A DNA stretch of 64,000 nucleotides from Gnetum montanum (Eukaryota > Streptophyta > Gnetopsida > Gnetales > Gnetaceae), in the NCBI GenBank assembly GCA_015680685.1, contig MNCI01005808.1:243717-307716 (forward strand), read 5' to 3'. The notes under the pieces are model-generated. The model was not told the DNA's origin and ran no database searches. It was given only the letters and a program-made list of their open reading frames with translations. Shown piece by piece: positions 1-11,391 of this stretch. Position 1 is the first letter of the stretch, and the number at the start of each line of letters is the position of its first letter. A program made the translations under genes and the position numbers.

Positions 1-327
1 AGAAAGTGGGACTAGATGCTTATGTTAAGACTAGTTACACATTCGATAATTAGTTAAATCAAAGCAGTTAGTCCAACTACTTTATTTCTATTTATGTACC
101 AAAACCATAAAAATACAAAATGTTAAAAATTAGATGCATCAATTACACTTAACCATACTTGTGTACATCACAAGTGTTTGGGAAGACAACGATTGACCTT
201 AAGGCAATATTTATTTCCTAGAAGACTAGTGCACCAAAAATGATCAAGTAGACAGAATTCAACCAAATTGTGCATGCATGCTTTGTGATTCATATGGTTT
301 GGTGTAGGGGTATCTTACTACTCATCA
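1..327 (+). mobile_element. LTR fragment (R-U5 side), 3' end of a retrotransposon
   Basis: This is the right-hand part of a plus-oriented LTR whose start lies outside the window. It resembles the last third of the LTRs of elements C and D: a block for 'cacttaaccatac', then 'cacaagtg...gggaagacaac', then 'catatggttt-ggtgtagggg' and the terminal TCATCA at 322-327. No primer-binding site follows, so it is more likely the 3' LTR of an element inserted into the interior of the next element than a 5' LTR. The match was made by eye. Confidence 0.7.
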
Positions 328-473
328 AATAGTGTATTCACAATTTTATCAATTTTTCATTTTGGTTAAATGTAAAGTAAATTCAATTAGTAAAGCCACT
401 CCCACATTTTGTAAACAAACTTTGTTCCAGTGCTATTATCTCAAGGATGAGTTTTTAGTTAGTCATGGGGGTA
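328..473 (+). mobile_element. Interior 3' end and polypurine tract of an older LTR element
   Basis: This short AT-rich segment ends in the block 'tcaaggatgagtttttag' followed by 'tcatgggggta' at 463-473, directly before an LTR start TGATGAA at 474. The same block (TTGAGGACAAGTTTTC, then T(C/T)ATGGGGGTA) precedes the 3' LTRs of A, C and D, so it is read as the polypurine tract. No coding capacity is visible. Confidence 0.6.
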
Positions 474-583
474 TGATGAACAATCTTCAAGTAATTATGT
501 TGACATATTATCATCGATGTAGTAGCTTTAATGTGGGGCTTATTAAATTAACATATTAGTATTAATATAGTAGCAATGTATAT
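474..583 (+). mobile_element. LTR start of the host element interrupted by element A
   Basis: The LTR begins TGATGAA after the polypurine tract and runs 110 bp before element A interrupts it. It resumes at 9548 beyond A. The target duplication TATAT lies at 579-583 and 9548-9552. Confidence 0.55.
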
Positions 584-1479
584 TGATGAGTGGTGAGGTA
601 CCCCTACACTCAACCATACAAATACAAGCATTTCACGCACGATCTGGTCAAACTCCGCAAACGGGCTAGCTATGGTATCCAGATAGTTACTCGTTGATCA
701 CAGTTTGTTGTCTTCCCACCTGGACTAGTATTTTCTTTGTCACATATGATTTAGTCCAAAGTGAGGTGTATGATGTGTTCCTAACTAATGCTACTCCTGG
801 AGGTGATGGAAAATAATCTTAGCTAAGTTAGGAGGAAAAGAGAGAGAGAGGGAGCTATACTAAGAGGAGATAGGGAGAGAGAGTCTAAGCTATCCTAAGT
901 GCGATGAGCATCCATTCCTTAATCATCCATACACATCTTGGACCTCATGTACAACTACCACTAGTATTACCAAGCGCAAATCCTAGGTACACTACTGGGT
1001 TACCAAGTAGTCACACTTAAATGCTTGTGATTAAGTCATACTCATTTTGCATTTAAGGAGTTTAGGGTGGAGAGATATTAATTATGAAAGTAATAAATAA
1101 CAATAAAAATTAAATATTTAAACTAATTAAATGCTGCAATGATGAAGTAATCTCAATCTTTATTGCTGGTCATGTGCGTGTCCAAGTATGTCACACTCAA
1201 ATAAAAGATGTCATACAATTACAATCATCACACTGTGGGCATGCATTGGGAGAAAGGATTGAGAGGAAAAACTGACAAAAAGATCCTACACTAAATTGAC
1301 TTACTAAAATTGACCAAAAAGACTCCCTTCCCATGTGCCTACATGTGTATTTATAGGCCCATGCAAGAACCACGATATCACATATCTGATATCGTTGTTG
1401 GGTGCGATATCGCGTACCCGATATCGCGTATTCGATATTGCGGGTTCGATATCGCAACCATATGAATCACAATTCATCA
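584..1479 (-). repeat. Element A 3' LTR (left)
   Basis: The 896-bp LTR has TG...CA ends (TGATGAGTGG to TTCATCA on the plus strand). In element orientation it carries four palindromic cores of the CGATATCG type on a 14-bp period (about 1400-1458), then a TATA box TATAAATA (1348-1355, minus). It is homologous throughout to 8696-9547 but has two more 14-bp repeat units and one extra short block near 770-790. Confidence 0.88.
1348..1458 (-). promoter_or_regulatory. Element A U3 core promoter with palindromic repeat array
   Basis: On the minus strand four octamers (CGATATCG three times, CGATATTG once) are each followed by six bases, giving a 14-bp period. One more GATATC-type copy lies closer to the TATA box TATAAATA at 1348-1355. 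The same octamers recur before the third ORF at 4997-5054. TATA position is seen directly; that the octamers are binding sites is inference. Confidence 0.6.
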
Positions 1480-1491
1480 TAACCCCATGAC
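1480..1491 (-). other. Element A polypurine tract
   Basis: On the minus strand the sequence reads GTCATGGGGTTA and directly abuts the LTR start. It is preceded by TTGAGGACAAGTTTTC, the block found at the same place in D. Confidence 0.6.
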
Positions 1492-1672
1492 TAAATGAAA
1501 ACTTGTCCTCAAGTCAAAATGAGAATAAGCCCCATTGATTACACAGTGGATAGGTATGGGATTATTGATTGACAAAGGATCTATTCATGTTGTAGCGAAG
1601 AACTCAATAGAATAAAATTTGGACACAACATGAAAAATGCAAAATTTCAGAAATTACAAAATTGGGTGGAAC

Positions 1673-4471
1673 TCATGTGGTTCTTAGTGGTGGTGGCTCC
1701 TCCATGGGTTGCTTCCCCTTATCCTATGATTCAAGTTTTGGAATTCAATGATGTTGAAGTAGTGCTTGGAGTTTCTCCTCTTCAATTTAGGGATCCTGTG
1801 TCATCCACACTAATGCTCCAATGTTTGATGGAGTTGGCACCTCCCATGGGCATGGTAGTTGTGGAAACAGTTTGTTTACCTTGATGTACCAAGCCACAAA
1901 CAACTGTCATTCCTCCTCATAGGCTCTGGCTTTGTCCCTATATTCCTAAAAATCTATAAGCCATCGAGCCAAGTCCATTGCGACATCTCTTTGGCCTTGG
2001 TATCTTACTTTAACCACCTCCAATTTAGAATTTACAACTTCCAAATTCTACAATGTTCTCTTGTGTTCTGCAAATTTTGCTTCATACTTAGCATAGGTGG
2101 TAGCTACTTGCTTCTTGAGCTCTATCCTCAAGTGCCCTACTATCAACATGACTAGGTTGGCATACCACATATTTTCCAACTCAATGTACTCTATAAGATC
2201 TTGAATCTATAGGTCCTTGCTTTTAAGTTCCGCCTGGTGGGAAAATGCATATGTGTCCAATATGGCTTGCCAATTAGTGTGTTGAGCACTGAAAGCATTG
2301 ATGTGCACCTTGGCCATATGGATCTCCTTCTTGATGATTTGTTTGTACATTTCCACCTAGTCTCAGAAGTGCTCTTTTAACTTTTCATGTCACTTGGCCT
2401 CATTCTGCCATGCACTTATTTTGATGGTCATCTTCTGACGAATGGTGTGTACCTCCTCCATTGAGAGGGTTTGATTTTCCTTGGCCAAGCAGTTCATGTC
2501 CTAGTTGACCCTGATTAGCTATTCTCATAGTCGTTGAAAATGCTCTTCGAGAACATTCTTTTGTTTTTCCACAGAGGTCAACTAAAGATTTTTAGCAACG
2601 AGTTGTTTATTTTCTTCTTGTACGGCCTTGAGTGCCTTGGCATGCACGTAAGTTTACGGTTGTGCCATGGAGGCATTCTAGTTAGCCTTCTCTTTTTATT
2701 CTACCACCTTTTTATTTTCTACCAACAATTTGTTGAGTTGCTCAGTCCTAAAGGTATCTAGATGGTCTGTGGGAACAAATTGAGAGGGATCCCGTTGTGT
2801 GACCTGCAGGGTTATGAGCCTTTCTTACAATCTTGCAGCTTCTGCTTTTGCATGCTTGACCCTCATCTCTATCATGACCATCTTTCCTTTGGTGGAGATG
2901 AGGTCTGATTGTGCTACTGTAGCATCCTATGGAATGTCAAACAAGGACATCATCACCTATCCTATTTGTAGCAATCGCTCAAGCATGTCCTCATGCTCTA
3001 CAGGAGTCGTTGAGGGCTTGGCTAAAGTTTGAGCATCCCGTGCTCCTGTGAAATCTTCCAGTGGCACAACAGGAACATTAAAAGATTCCTTGATGTGGTC
3101 CGTAACCACCTCAGCTACTCTAGCTACATCTTGGTGTTGCATGACCATCACTGTGGCCCCTTCACCAGTCTCTAGTTGCACCTGAAAGGATGCAGCATTC
3201 CATGAAATCTATTGTGACGAATAACTCTCCCCTCCTCTTATCTGAATAGACACCTCACCCCGTGCATGATTTATAGAGATAATGGACCGTACAGTATCAT
3301 CGATGACATGGAAGAGATTCGCATCATCACAACTTCCCCAACTGACCATCTTAGCGATGGCCTTGAGATGGCTCAGTGACGGTTGGTAGTCCCATGGCAA
3401 TGGCTGTGGTTGATCTTGCTAGCTCATGCTAGGCTCTACTTCTTGCTGTTGACTGGGTCCTGTGCTTGGAGGTTGGTTGGGCCCTACAAGTTGAGTTGTA
3501 GTGGGCCCCATCGTCTGTTCTTGCTCTTGTTCTGGCCCCAGCATCTCACCAACAATCTTCCTTGTAACTGGTGGCTTTAGCAGTTCAGCGTACAAATCAT
3601 TTTGGGCTTTTCTAAGGACATCATTAGTGTATCCTCAAATACCAGCATGCTTGCACAGCTTCCTAATGAGATAAGGGAAGGGCAACGTGAACTTCCCTAT
3701 CTTGTGTTCTTTAAACCACCTTAAGATTTCTATGAAATATAGATGAGACAAGTTATCATTAACCTTTCCCATCAATATTACACTTCCTCTTACCACATAT
3801 GTTGAAATTCTATTTAGTCCTTTTGTGGGGAAGATGTGATAATTTTCAATTTTAAAGTATATTTTTTCTTCCAATGTCAACTCTCCATAGGTTTTATCTT
3901 CTTTACTATATGCTCTATCTAACCAAACCTTTCACACATCAGCATCAGAGTGAGTGGATAGATGAGCAACCTTTGGCCCTGTGTTCAGAAGGTTTAACAC
4001 TTTCAAAATGGCATTGATGGAAAAATCAATAAACACACCACAAATGTCAACTGTGGTGCCTTCTTCTTTATTATGCTAGAATTGGTACATTTCTCCTAAG
4101 TACCAGGCACCACTTTCAAAGAGGATAGGCCATGATGGGGATCCTTTGAGGTGGTCCCTAATGGCCTTAGGAGCATATTTCATGAAAGGTCCGAAGCTCA
4201 ATTCCATGATCACTATAGCTAATGTGGACCTTTCACGGATGACCTAGACACATTCTGGAGGCAACATGAGGTATCGTCCTAGTTCAGGCACTACAGTTGC
4301 TCCACCTTCTGCCTATCTTAATTGTATAGTAGCAAGGTCTTCTTGATGGATACTGAACAATTTCTCCTCCTGGTTTGTGTGTTGTTCAGTAGGCAACTAT
4401 CCTTTACCTCTCCTTGGTTTCTTAAACACACATTGAGAGTAACCTTCTTGTTGTCTATGCTTTGGGGCCAT
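1673..4471 (-). pseudogene. Element A third ORF (accessory protein of unknown function), degraded
   Basis: The ATG at 4471 (MAPKHRQ...) and a TGA at 1675-1673 (...EEPPPLRTT) are in the same frame over 2799 nt (932 codons plus stop), with several internal stops but no net frameshift. The N-terminal half has a block FGPFMKYAPKAI..., then SWPILFESGAWYLGEMY, and later LPFPYLIRKLCKHAGI. B and C share all three. The C-terminal half is rich in charged residues and leucine, coiled-coil-like, and ends in a proline-rich tail. I see no signal peptide or membrane segment to support an envelope protein. The position, between pol and the 3' LTR, is where Athila elements carry an extra ORF. Family not recognised. 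Confidence 0.7.
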
Positions 4472-4973
4472 CTGCAATCACACGGGGCCAAGCATTAGTA
4501 AGGTTGTTTACCCAAGTTAAGTTATACCTTACTTTTTGCCTTAATGAGTTTATTTTGTTTCCATGTGATTTTAAGGTTAAGAATTTTTATGGAAATGTCC
4601 CCAAAAGATTTTTATATTTGGTCCACTTTGCTTAGGTGGTTTCAAAGTTTAATTCCTGGTATAGATAAGGAGATGCAATTGTTTTTGGAACATGTTTATT
4701 ATTATTTTTATAACTAATTACCCTTGATAGTGTCCTTTGGGTGATGATGAATTTCAAAAAATTGATACACAATTCGGCATGTACCCCTTCCCCATGACTA
4801 AGCTGAACACTCTGGGTGCAAGTAGGTTCATACAGAATGAAAATCGGAGCACTAACGAGTGAGTTATGGCTATCGAAGTCAGAAATGCGCAATCACAAGT
4901 TGTAGAAGAAAATTTGAAAAACTTCCCCCATGTGAACAGTTGCAAATGATGTTGATAGGTGTGGGAGGCCCAT

Positions 4974-5054
4974 GTATATATATATTTTAAGGACATGATA
5001 TCGCGTACTCGCTAGCAGGGACCCATTGGACTCGATATTGGGGACCCGATATCA
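4974..5054 (-). promoter_or_regulatory. Internal promoter-like block of element A (U3-type repeats plus TATA)
   Basis: On the minus strand CGATATCA/CGATATTG-type octamers lie at about 5029-5054 on a 14-bp spacing, with a GATATCG at 4997-5003, followed about 10 bp downstream by an AT-rich TATA stretch (4974-4988, ATATATATATA). The octamer and spacing are those of A's own LTR U3. It lies about 500 bp before the third ORF. Promoter activity is inference. Confidence 0.55.
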
Positions 5055-5385
5055 CATCCTAGCAAAAATGTAGCACATGTAAAATTTACCAAATTTTAAT
5101 TAAAATTCTTAAATTTTTAAATTTTTTGAAACTCCAAGGTATAAACTGAGGATGTGTAGGTCAATGTAAAGGGGTCCAAGGTAATACAAACTAGTCCTGA
5201 AGGCACAAAGAATATAATGGTGTAAAATCTATCAATGAGAATCATGAAGAGTAGGGGGAAAAGGATGTGTTAGCTCATAGGAACATTTGAACTTTGAAGG
5301 ATGATAACGGAAAGAAGAACGTTGGTAATGCTTAGATGGTATAAGATGATGTGTGAAAGATGTGTTACAAGTCCAAATTACAAGG

Positions 5386-5442
5386 GTTACGCAAGTGGGT
5401 CCTTCCCAAAGTAGGTTTCAACCTATAATGCCCTTATGTAAC
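5386..5442 (-). repeat. 57-nt conserved inverted-repeat element (copy in A)
   Basis: The arms are GTTACGCAAG (5386-5395) and CTTATGTAAC (5433-5442), a 10-nt inverted repeat with two mismatches consistent with C-to-T change. The interior matches the copies in B, C and D, including the GGACCCACTTG side. See the findings for covariation between copies. Confidence 0.65.
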
Positions 5443-6559
5443 CACACCTTAAAATTTCCGTAGGCACTAGAAGGGGTAAATGTAATCCACATCCATTTCA
5501 CAAAATGCACACATGTAGATGCCATCATAATGAGGTATGAATTCAATGCTATACAAGACACAAGTCACAAATACATGAACAACGAGATGATGCGAATTAT
5601 AGAAGGGATTATAGAGATTGGGATATGAGGTAATTGACCTAGGGCACAATGAATCCTCAATGTAAGACATGATTAATGTTCATTAACCCGTTGTTCAAAA
5701 ATCAGGACCAAGTCATTCCCCTGATCAATGACATTACATTGTTTTTCTTCCCAATGATAGCCAACAATAAGAGCACCATGATGGCAAGGCGTACGATCAC
5801 TTGGCATTTCGTACAAGGGAGGAGTGATTTTGCTTTGTGGCACTCTTTCTTTTCTTTCTTTTTTTTCCCCTTTGTGTGGCCACTTTGGTAGACTCTTCTT
5901 GCTCTCTTTTTCTTCATCATCATTCATCATTTTTTTTTGGAATGCTTAATCCAAAGAAGCTACCTACCTTCAGGCATGGGTGCATGTCTTTCCAGTGGGA
6001 CCCCCTAGAATAGCATTATTTTTTCTTGATTGAGTGCCTTTTGATTACTCTTACTCCCATTTTTCATTACCTCTACAAGGATCTTAGTACAACCAAGCTA
6101 CATGATAACTCCCACAGATACCACCAAAGAGAATCCACAAGTTCTATTGATGTCACACCCTGGCTATTCCTTCTTGGTCCATCGTTCTTCACTCTGGGCA
6201 TAATAACACAAAGTTACTTTAAGTTTTAATGATTAATGATTAAGAATATCATTGTACCCAAGGTAGAACCCCTTATTAATAGAATGGGTGAGTGGATGTT
6301 ATGGGCTCACTATTCAAATAATTAGTCACCTGAGACTTAAGAGCATAAAACAACACCTCAACCAACAATTCACATGAGTTTTTTATTCCTAGATGATATT
6401 ACTCATAAAAAGGTAAAAAGATAAAAAGAAAAAAAGGAAAAAAGATCAAACAATAGGTTGAAAAGTGAAAAAATGAAAAACAAAAATTTCAAAATTAAAG
6501 AAAATGAAAAATATTTATTAATCCTTCTTGTTATTAGAATGGAGGGTATCTCCCATAAC

Positions 6560-8560
6560 TAAATGGTTGAGTATGGAAAGGATTAATAAATGAAAAGTTG
6601 GGATCCTTGCATGTTGGAAATATTGGGATCTAGCCATATTTGAACCACTAGGTGTCTTTTGATGTGGTGGTTGGAATGTACCCTGAGTGGGGTTCACACA
6701 CTTGATTATAGTAAACATAGTAGGGCAATTTATAAGATGTAGTCAATTGATGAGTGGTTGATCCACTATGGCACCCGTGACTGTAAGATGGTATGCAAGG
6801 ATCGATCTATCTCCCTTGGTGGCTATATTCATTGGGCCATATGGTTGTTGGAGTATTTGTTGATGGCCTAGAGAAAGTAACACAAGGCATTGGGTTCGAG
6901 GAGGGAGCTACACCATAGTGTTGGACTTGTGCTGGGTTGGAAGGTGCAATGGGCTCAGAAGGTGCAGTGGGCCACATCTAAAGAAGTGATGCCTATGATG
7001 TTGTGGAGGATTCCCACTGCTGTTGATAGTAGCAGCATAAGTAACATTCATGGGTTGGTGCGGTGGTGCAAAACCCTCTAGAACACTTGATGGTGATGTA
7101 GAAGGAGGTGAAGGATGAGAATTTTGAGATTGAGAAGGAGCGTAAGGTATCCAAGGTGGTGGTTGTGTTGGAGAGGATAGGGGCTGATAGTAGTGAGGAG
7201 AAAAATAATCATATGGTGAGATAGAGAATGTTGACCCAGTTATGGAAACAAGATGTTGAACTTGATAAGCACCTAGGTTCGGATTGTATAAAGGATGTAA
7301 CTAGTTTGGGGGTGGCCTCCCCCACGACTGGGATTGTTGCCACTATGATCGAACACAATATCTCTGTATGAACTCTGGGTGTAACACTCTTCCCAAATGT
7401 TCCTGTAAATGTAACAAGATTGAACATTGGCCCTTGGGGTGATCGTACATGCAAATGTTGCATTGATATGTATGATTGGTAGTTGAGCTCTTATTCTATT
7501 CAACCCTTCTTTCCAATTTTCTAAGTGTATTTTGTCCTGCTTCTTCGTCCGTCATAACTCTACGTCCAATAATGTTGGCATATTCTCTACATTTTTTATG
7601 CATCCATTCCATCATCTTATTGATCTTTGCCTTAATTTCATCTAATGATTGCAGTATTGGGAAAGATGGTTCCACCTCCTTGAGGTGAGTTGATTTCTCC
7701 TCTTCATAATCATGGGCCCTTATTGAATTAAGGTTTTGGGCCTCTTGAGGTTTTTCAACATTCTCCCACTTAGCCATTTCTCCTTCTTCTTTTGCTACCC
7801 ATTTGATAAGCTTTTGGAATTGATGGGTTCATAGCTCATATAGTTGACCTTGGGCATACATCCCTAGGGTCTCCCTTGTTTCATTACGGAGCCCATCAAT
7901 AATGTGGTACATTAGCCTTTCCTTAGAAAACTCATGGCCTAGGTAGTTGTTTAATAATGCATAATATCTTTCTAAGGCCACGTCCAAGGGTTCATGTTGT
8001 GCTTGTTTCCACTCTTGGATTTGTCTCCTCAGGGCTGACACTCTTGCATAAGTTTGATATCTTTCACTGAAGAGTTCTACCATTGTTGGCCAATGTTAGA
8101 TTGATTTTGGTGTTAACAACCTATACCATACTTTTGCTTGGCCAACGAGTGTCATAGGAAAGAGCTCAAGTTTTTGCCATCCATTATCAATATTGTTCCA
8201 TGCACAAGCATCATGGAAGGCTTGTAGATGATGTTGCGGATCTAAGTCATAGCTTCCTGAAAACTTAGGGAAGTTGTTTAAGTCAAGCCTGGGTAGACGG
8301 CTTTCCTTACGACGCCTACGGGATATTCAAACAGCCTCTTGTATTTGCGTTAGGCTTGTAGTGGCCAGTAGGGGTTCATCATCACTAGGTATGTTATGAA
8401 TTCGTGAGTTGGGATGATGTTGTCTTCATTTATGTTTATAGGAAACCCCTACATCAGATTTGGTCCTCCACACTTCATCTTCATCATCAAATAATTCGTT
8501 GGTTCTCCAATAAATTTCCTTACTAGATGTTGCGTTATCACAATCTTGTGAGAGAGACAT
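6560..8560 (-). pseudogene. Element A gag, degraded
   Basis: A possible start is the ATG at 8560 (MSLSQDCDNA). The best block, 8083-7829, reads MVELFSERYQTYARVSALRRQ with further IIDGLRNETRETLGMYAQGQ. The same block is found in C at 21780-22017. Downstream lie a KE-rich stretch (about 7777-7500), a C..C..HP..Q motif (about 7470-7430) and a Pro/Gln/Tyr-rich tail. It is the capsid-like region of Ty3/Gypsy gag, broken by several stops and shifts. No protease motif follows it. Confidence 0.7.
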
Positions 8561-8677
8561 TGTGTGTGAAGTTGTGTGTGACTTAATTGAAATTAATTTC
8601 TTTTCTAAAAGATGTATTGTGAATACCTTGTTACAGTGATCTTTTATGATGTAACTAATCTAAATAACTAGCACCAT

Positions 8678-8695
8678 CCTCAGCAACAGCACCAA
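8678..8695 (-). other. Primer-binding site of element A, tRNA-Asp-like
   Basis: Directly inside the 5' LTR the minus strand reads TTGGTGCTGTTGCTGAGG. This matches the plant tRNA-Asp type site (TGGCGCCGTTGCCGGGG) apart from changes that are mostly C-to-T or G-to-A. The tRNA assignment is from memory of that consensus. Confidence 0.6.
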
Positions 8696-9547
8696 TGATG
8701 AGTGATGAGGTATCCCTACACTCAACCATACGAATACGAGCATATTACGGATGATCCAATTGAACTCTACAGATGAGCTAGTTGTGGTGTCCAAATAGTT
8801 ACTCGTTGATCGTAGTTCGCTGTCTTCCCACCTAGACTAGTATTTTCTTTGCCACGTATGGTTTAGTCCAGAGTGAGGTGTATATGCTACTCCTGGAGGC
8901 GATGGAAAATAATCTTAGCTATGCTAGGAGGAAAAGGGAGAGAGGGAGCTATACTAAGAGGAGATAGGGAGAGAGAGTCTAAGCTAGCCTAAGTGCGATG
9001 AGCATCCATTCCTTAATCATCCGTACACATCTTGGACCTAGTGTACAACTACCACTAGGATTACCAAGTGCAAATCCTAGGTACACTATTGGGTTATCAA
9101 GTAGTCACACTTAAATGCTTGTGATTAAGTCATACTCATTCTGCGTTTAAGGAGTTTAGGATGGAGAGATATTAACTATGAAAGTAATAAATAAAATAAT
9201 AATTAAATAATTAAATTAAGTGAATGCTGCAATGATGAAGTAATCTCGATCTTTATTGCTAGTCATGTGCGTGTCCAAGTATGTCACACTCGAATAAAGG
9301 ATGTCGTACAATTACAATCATCACACTGTGGGCATGCACTGGGAGAAAGGGTTGAGAGGAAAGACTGAAAAAAAAATCCTACACTAAACTAACTTATTAA
9401 AACTAACCAAAAAGACTCCCTTCCTGTGTGCCTACATGTGTATTTATAGACCTACATAGGAACCACGATATCACATATCTGATATTGTTGTTGGGTGCGA
9501 TATTGCATACCCGATATTGCAACCAGATGAATCACGATTCATCATCA
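8696..9547 (-). repeat. Element A 5' LTR (right)
   Basis: The LTR is homologous over its full length to 584-1479, starts TGATGAGTGA and ends TTCATCATCA. TATA box TATAAATA lies at 9441-9448 (minus). It has two CGATATTG cores where the other LTR has four, exactly 28 bp less. The right edge is uncertain by 3 bp because the terminal TCA is doubled. Confidence 0.88.
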
Positions 9548-9571
9548 TATATATATATATATATATATATG
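9547..9571. repeat. (AT)n microsatellite at the element A insertion edge
   Basis: About 12 AT units adjoin the right LTR. The target duplication TATAT of A is part of it, so A landed in or next to a TA-rich run. Confidence 0.8.
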
Positions 9572-10310
9572 TATGGCACATTTTAGTTGATAGCTTAGCC
9601 AAATTATTGCAATTTTATTTTGTAGAACTTAGAATTTGCTAGCTAGTACCTATAGTATGATGTGAAATAATTGAACAAAGTCTTTATTAGAGTATTATAT
9701 TAAACACATTGCCTAACCAACAATAAAGATTGAAATTATTTTATTTCATTTTAACACTTTAACATAGCTTAGATTTTACTTCTAATGCACTTGATTTTCA
9801 TACAACTTAGCTTAATGTTTACTTTTTTGTGCACTTAAAGTTTTTATTTACTTTTTCTCATACATTAATTATGTGACATGAGTATGACTAACTTCGACTA
9901 TAAATACATTAACATTTGGTAATCCTAGCAGTAGATGCTTAGTAACCCAATAATGTTAGCATAAGTTTAGGATGTGTATGGCAAGGTTGGAATAAATGCT
10001 CATCACATAGGCTACATTAGTTTTACTTTCTACACTTAGATTTAGATTAAAATTTAATATTTTAATAATATTTTTTATGACCTTCCAACATCATCTATCA
10101 TATGCCTCAATTGCACTTGACTGTATGAACTAAAAAACCTTCACGAGTGTAACCGAGAAGCCAATGACTTGTAATCAAACACTTAGTTATCTAGATGTCA
10201 TGTTGGTCCAATCCATGGATTACAATTAAGTCACAAGTATTATACTAGTTGTATATTCTAAAACAAGTGATTTTCTTACAATTCTCTAGACATTAAAAAC
10301 AAACTTATCA
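9548..10310 (+). mobile_element. Continuation of the LTR interrupted by element A
   Basis: The sequence resumes the LTR begun at 474. It has the usual order of this LTR group: 'caataaag' near 9720, 'aacatttggtaatcctagca' near 9932, 'gatgtgtatggcaagg' near 9970, and 'atgcctcaattgcac' near 10105. The right boundary was not found and is approximate. Confidence 0.5.
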
Positions 10311-10419
10311 TCTTTGTAGAGGGTGTTGGAACCTAAAAAATAACTATAAATACACTCCAAGACATATAGCCAATGGAGACTTTAGAAGAAGTATAGAAGA
10401 ATATAATGATGATTCAAGC

Positions 10420-10490
10420 ATGACTCAAACTAGCAACCCCTTGCCTAACAAGATAATAAGCTAACCACTTGAGCAACCTATCATTGTCAA
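10420..10490 (-). repeat. tRNA-like relic or SINE head
   Basis: On the minus strand an A-box-like GCTCAAGTGGTTAGC is followed about 30 nt later by a B-box-like AGTTTGAGTCA. Spacing fits a tRNA or tRNA-derived SINE. I could not fold an intact cloverleaf, so it is called a relic. Confidence 0.3.
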
Positions 10491-11391
10491 CTTATCATTA
10501 ATCAAACCTATTTTTAATAGGCCATGATATTGTATCTACAACATCATAGCTCTACATACATCATCATTGATGTGATGTAGTGGGTCCTATTCACCCCTAT
10601 AAATATCAACACTTGGTCGCATCAAACAAACAAATTTACATTATAGTCTTAGGGAAAGTCTTGCAGTTTGTTTTCATAGTTTACACTTAGCAATAGAGTG
10701 AATGCCCACAATGTGGTGTTGAACAGTTGAAAAAAATCTTTATTCAAGTGGATTGTCCTTGGGCACAGTGCATGAATGAAAATAAAGATCGAGATTGTTT
10801 TCCACCATTTTAGCATTACACTTAGTTTCTTTTTCTTTTCTTCTTTTTTTTACTTAGTTTAAATTTCATGTTTACTCTAGCTTAGTCTTTTACATTTCTT
10901 AAGTACTTTACTTTTCCATGTTCATTCGTAAGGTAGAATGAGTACGAATGGTTTCAAGAATATAAGTGTAATCATTTAGTAAGCCCACTAGTGTTATTGT
11001 TTGGTTTGCCTAGTAGCATAACAGTTGGTAACCCGGTAACAGTTACATGAGCCCGATATGTGTACAGCAAGCTAGGAACAACTACTCATCACCATAGGAT
11101 AGGATAGATTTACATTTCTATTATCATTTAGATTTAGATTTTATTCTCATCTTTCATTATAAATACACTTAGGAGTAACATGAGCCTACAACATCAATAT
11201 ATCACATGCCTCACTTAGAGTTAAACCATATAATTGCACTTCACTAACTTGAAGTGAGAAGATAAAGATCACAAACTAATTATCAACTTCTAGCATACTT
11301 ACATTGTCCATCCATTGAATAGGATCTGGTCATGCATGAATGCTCATGACTTGTATGGTAAAGTGTTGGAATACCCAATCCCACATCAATC
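10490..11391 (+). mobile_element. Solo LTR of element-B type
   Basis: In plus orientation it shows the B-type order: repeats of the ACATCATAGCT kind (about 10540-10585), TATA box TATAAATA (about 10600), the block 'gaatgcccacaatgtggtgt', 'aataaagatcgag' (about 10780), and the end block 'gacttgtatggtaaagtgtt'. There is no coding sequence on either side. Both boundaries are approximate, the left one more so. No target duplication was confirmed. Confidence 0.55.

Larger units (their letters stand above)
4472..6540 (-). other. Element A noncoding interval between gag and the third ORF
   Basis: This holds no supported gene. It contains, in element order, a block homologous to B near 45720 (caggcatgggt...gtctttcca), the 57-nt inverted-repeat element (5386-5442), the internal repeat/TATA block (4974-5054) and a leader of about 500 nt before the ATG at 4471. 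The short open frames here (5467-5930 both strands, 4632-4996) are low-complexity or shadow frames. Confidence 0.6.
584..9547 (-). mobile_element. Element A: non-autonomous Athila-like Ty3/Gypsy retrotransposon
   Basis: Two LTRs flank a 7.2-kb interior read on the minus strand, with a 5-bp target duplication TATAT (579-583, 9548-9552). In element order: 5' LTR (right), tRNA-Asp-like primer site, degenerate gag, a 2-kb noncoding stretch, a long third ORF, polypurine tract, 3' LTR (left). There is no recognisable protease, RT, RNase H or integrase. The junction after gag contains the same 'atgggagat' block that follows integrase in D, so the simplest reading is an internal deletion of pol. It would need proteins in trans. 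Confidence 0.85.

Noticed and set aside
1673-4471. Third ORF as an envelope gene
   Set aside because: The position suits an env-like gene, but no signal peptide, membrane segment or glycosylation-rich ectodomain was seen; coiled coil alone is not enough.
5676-5930. Lys/Glu-rich and Phe-rich frames in element A
   Set aside because: Both strands are open because of a T-rich run; no conservation in B.
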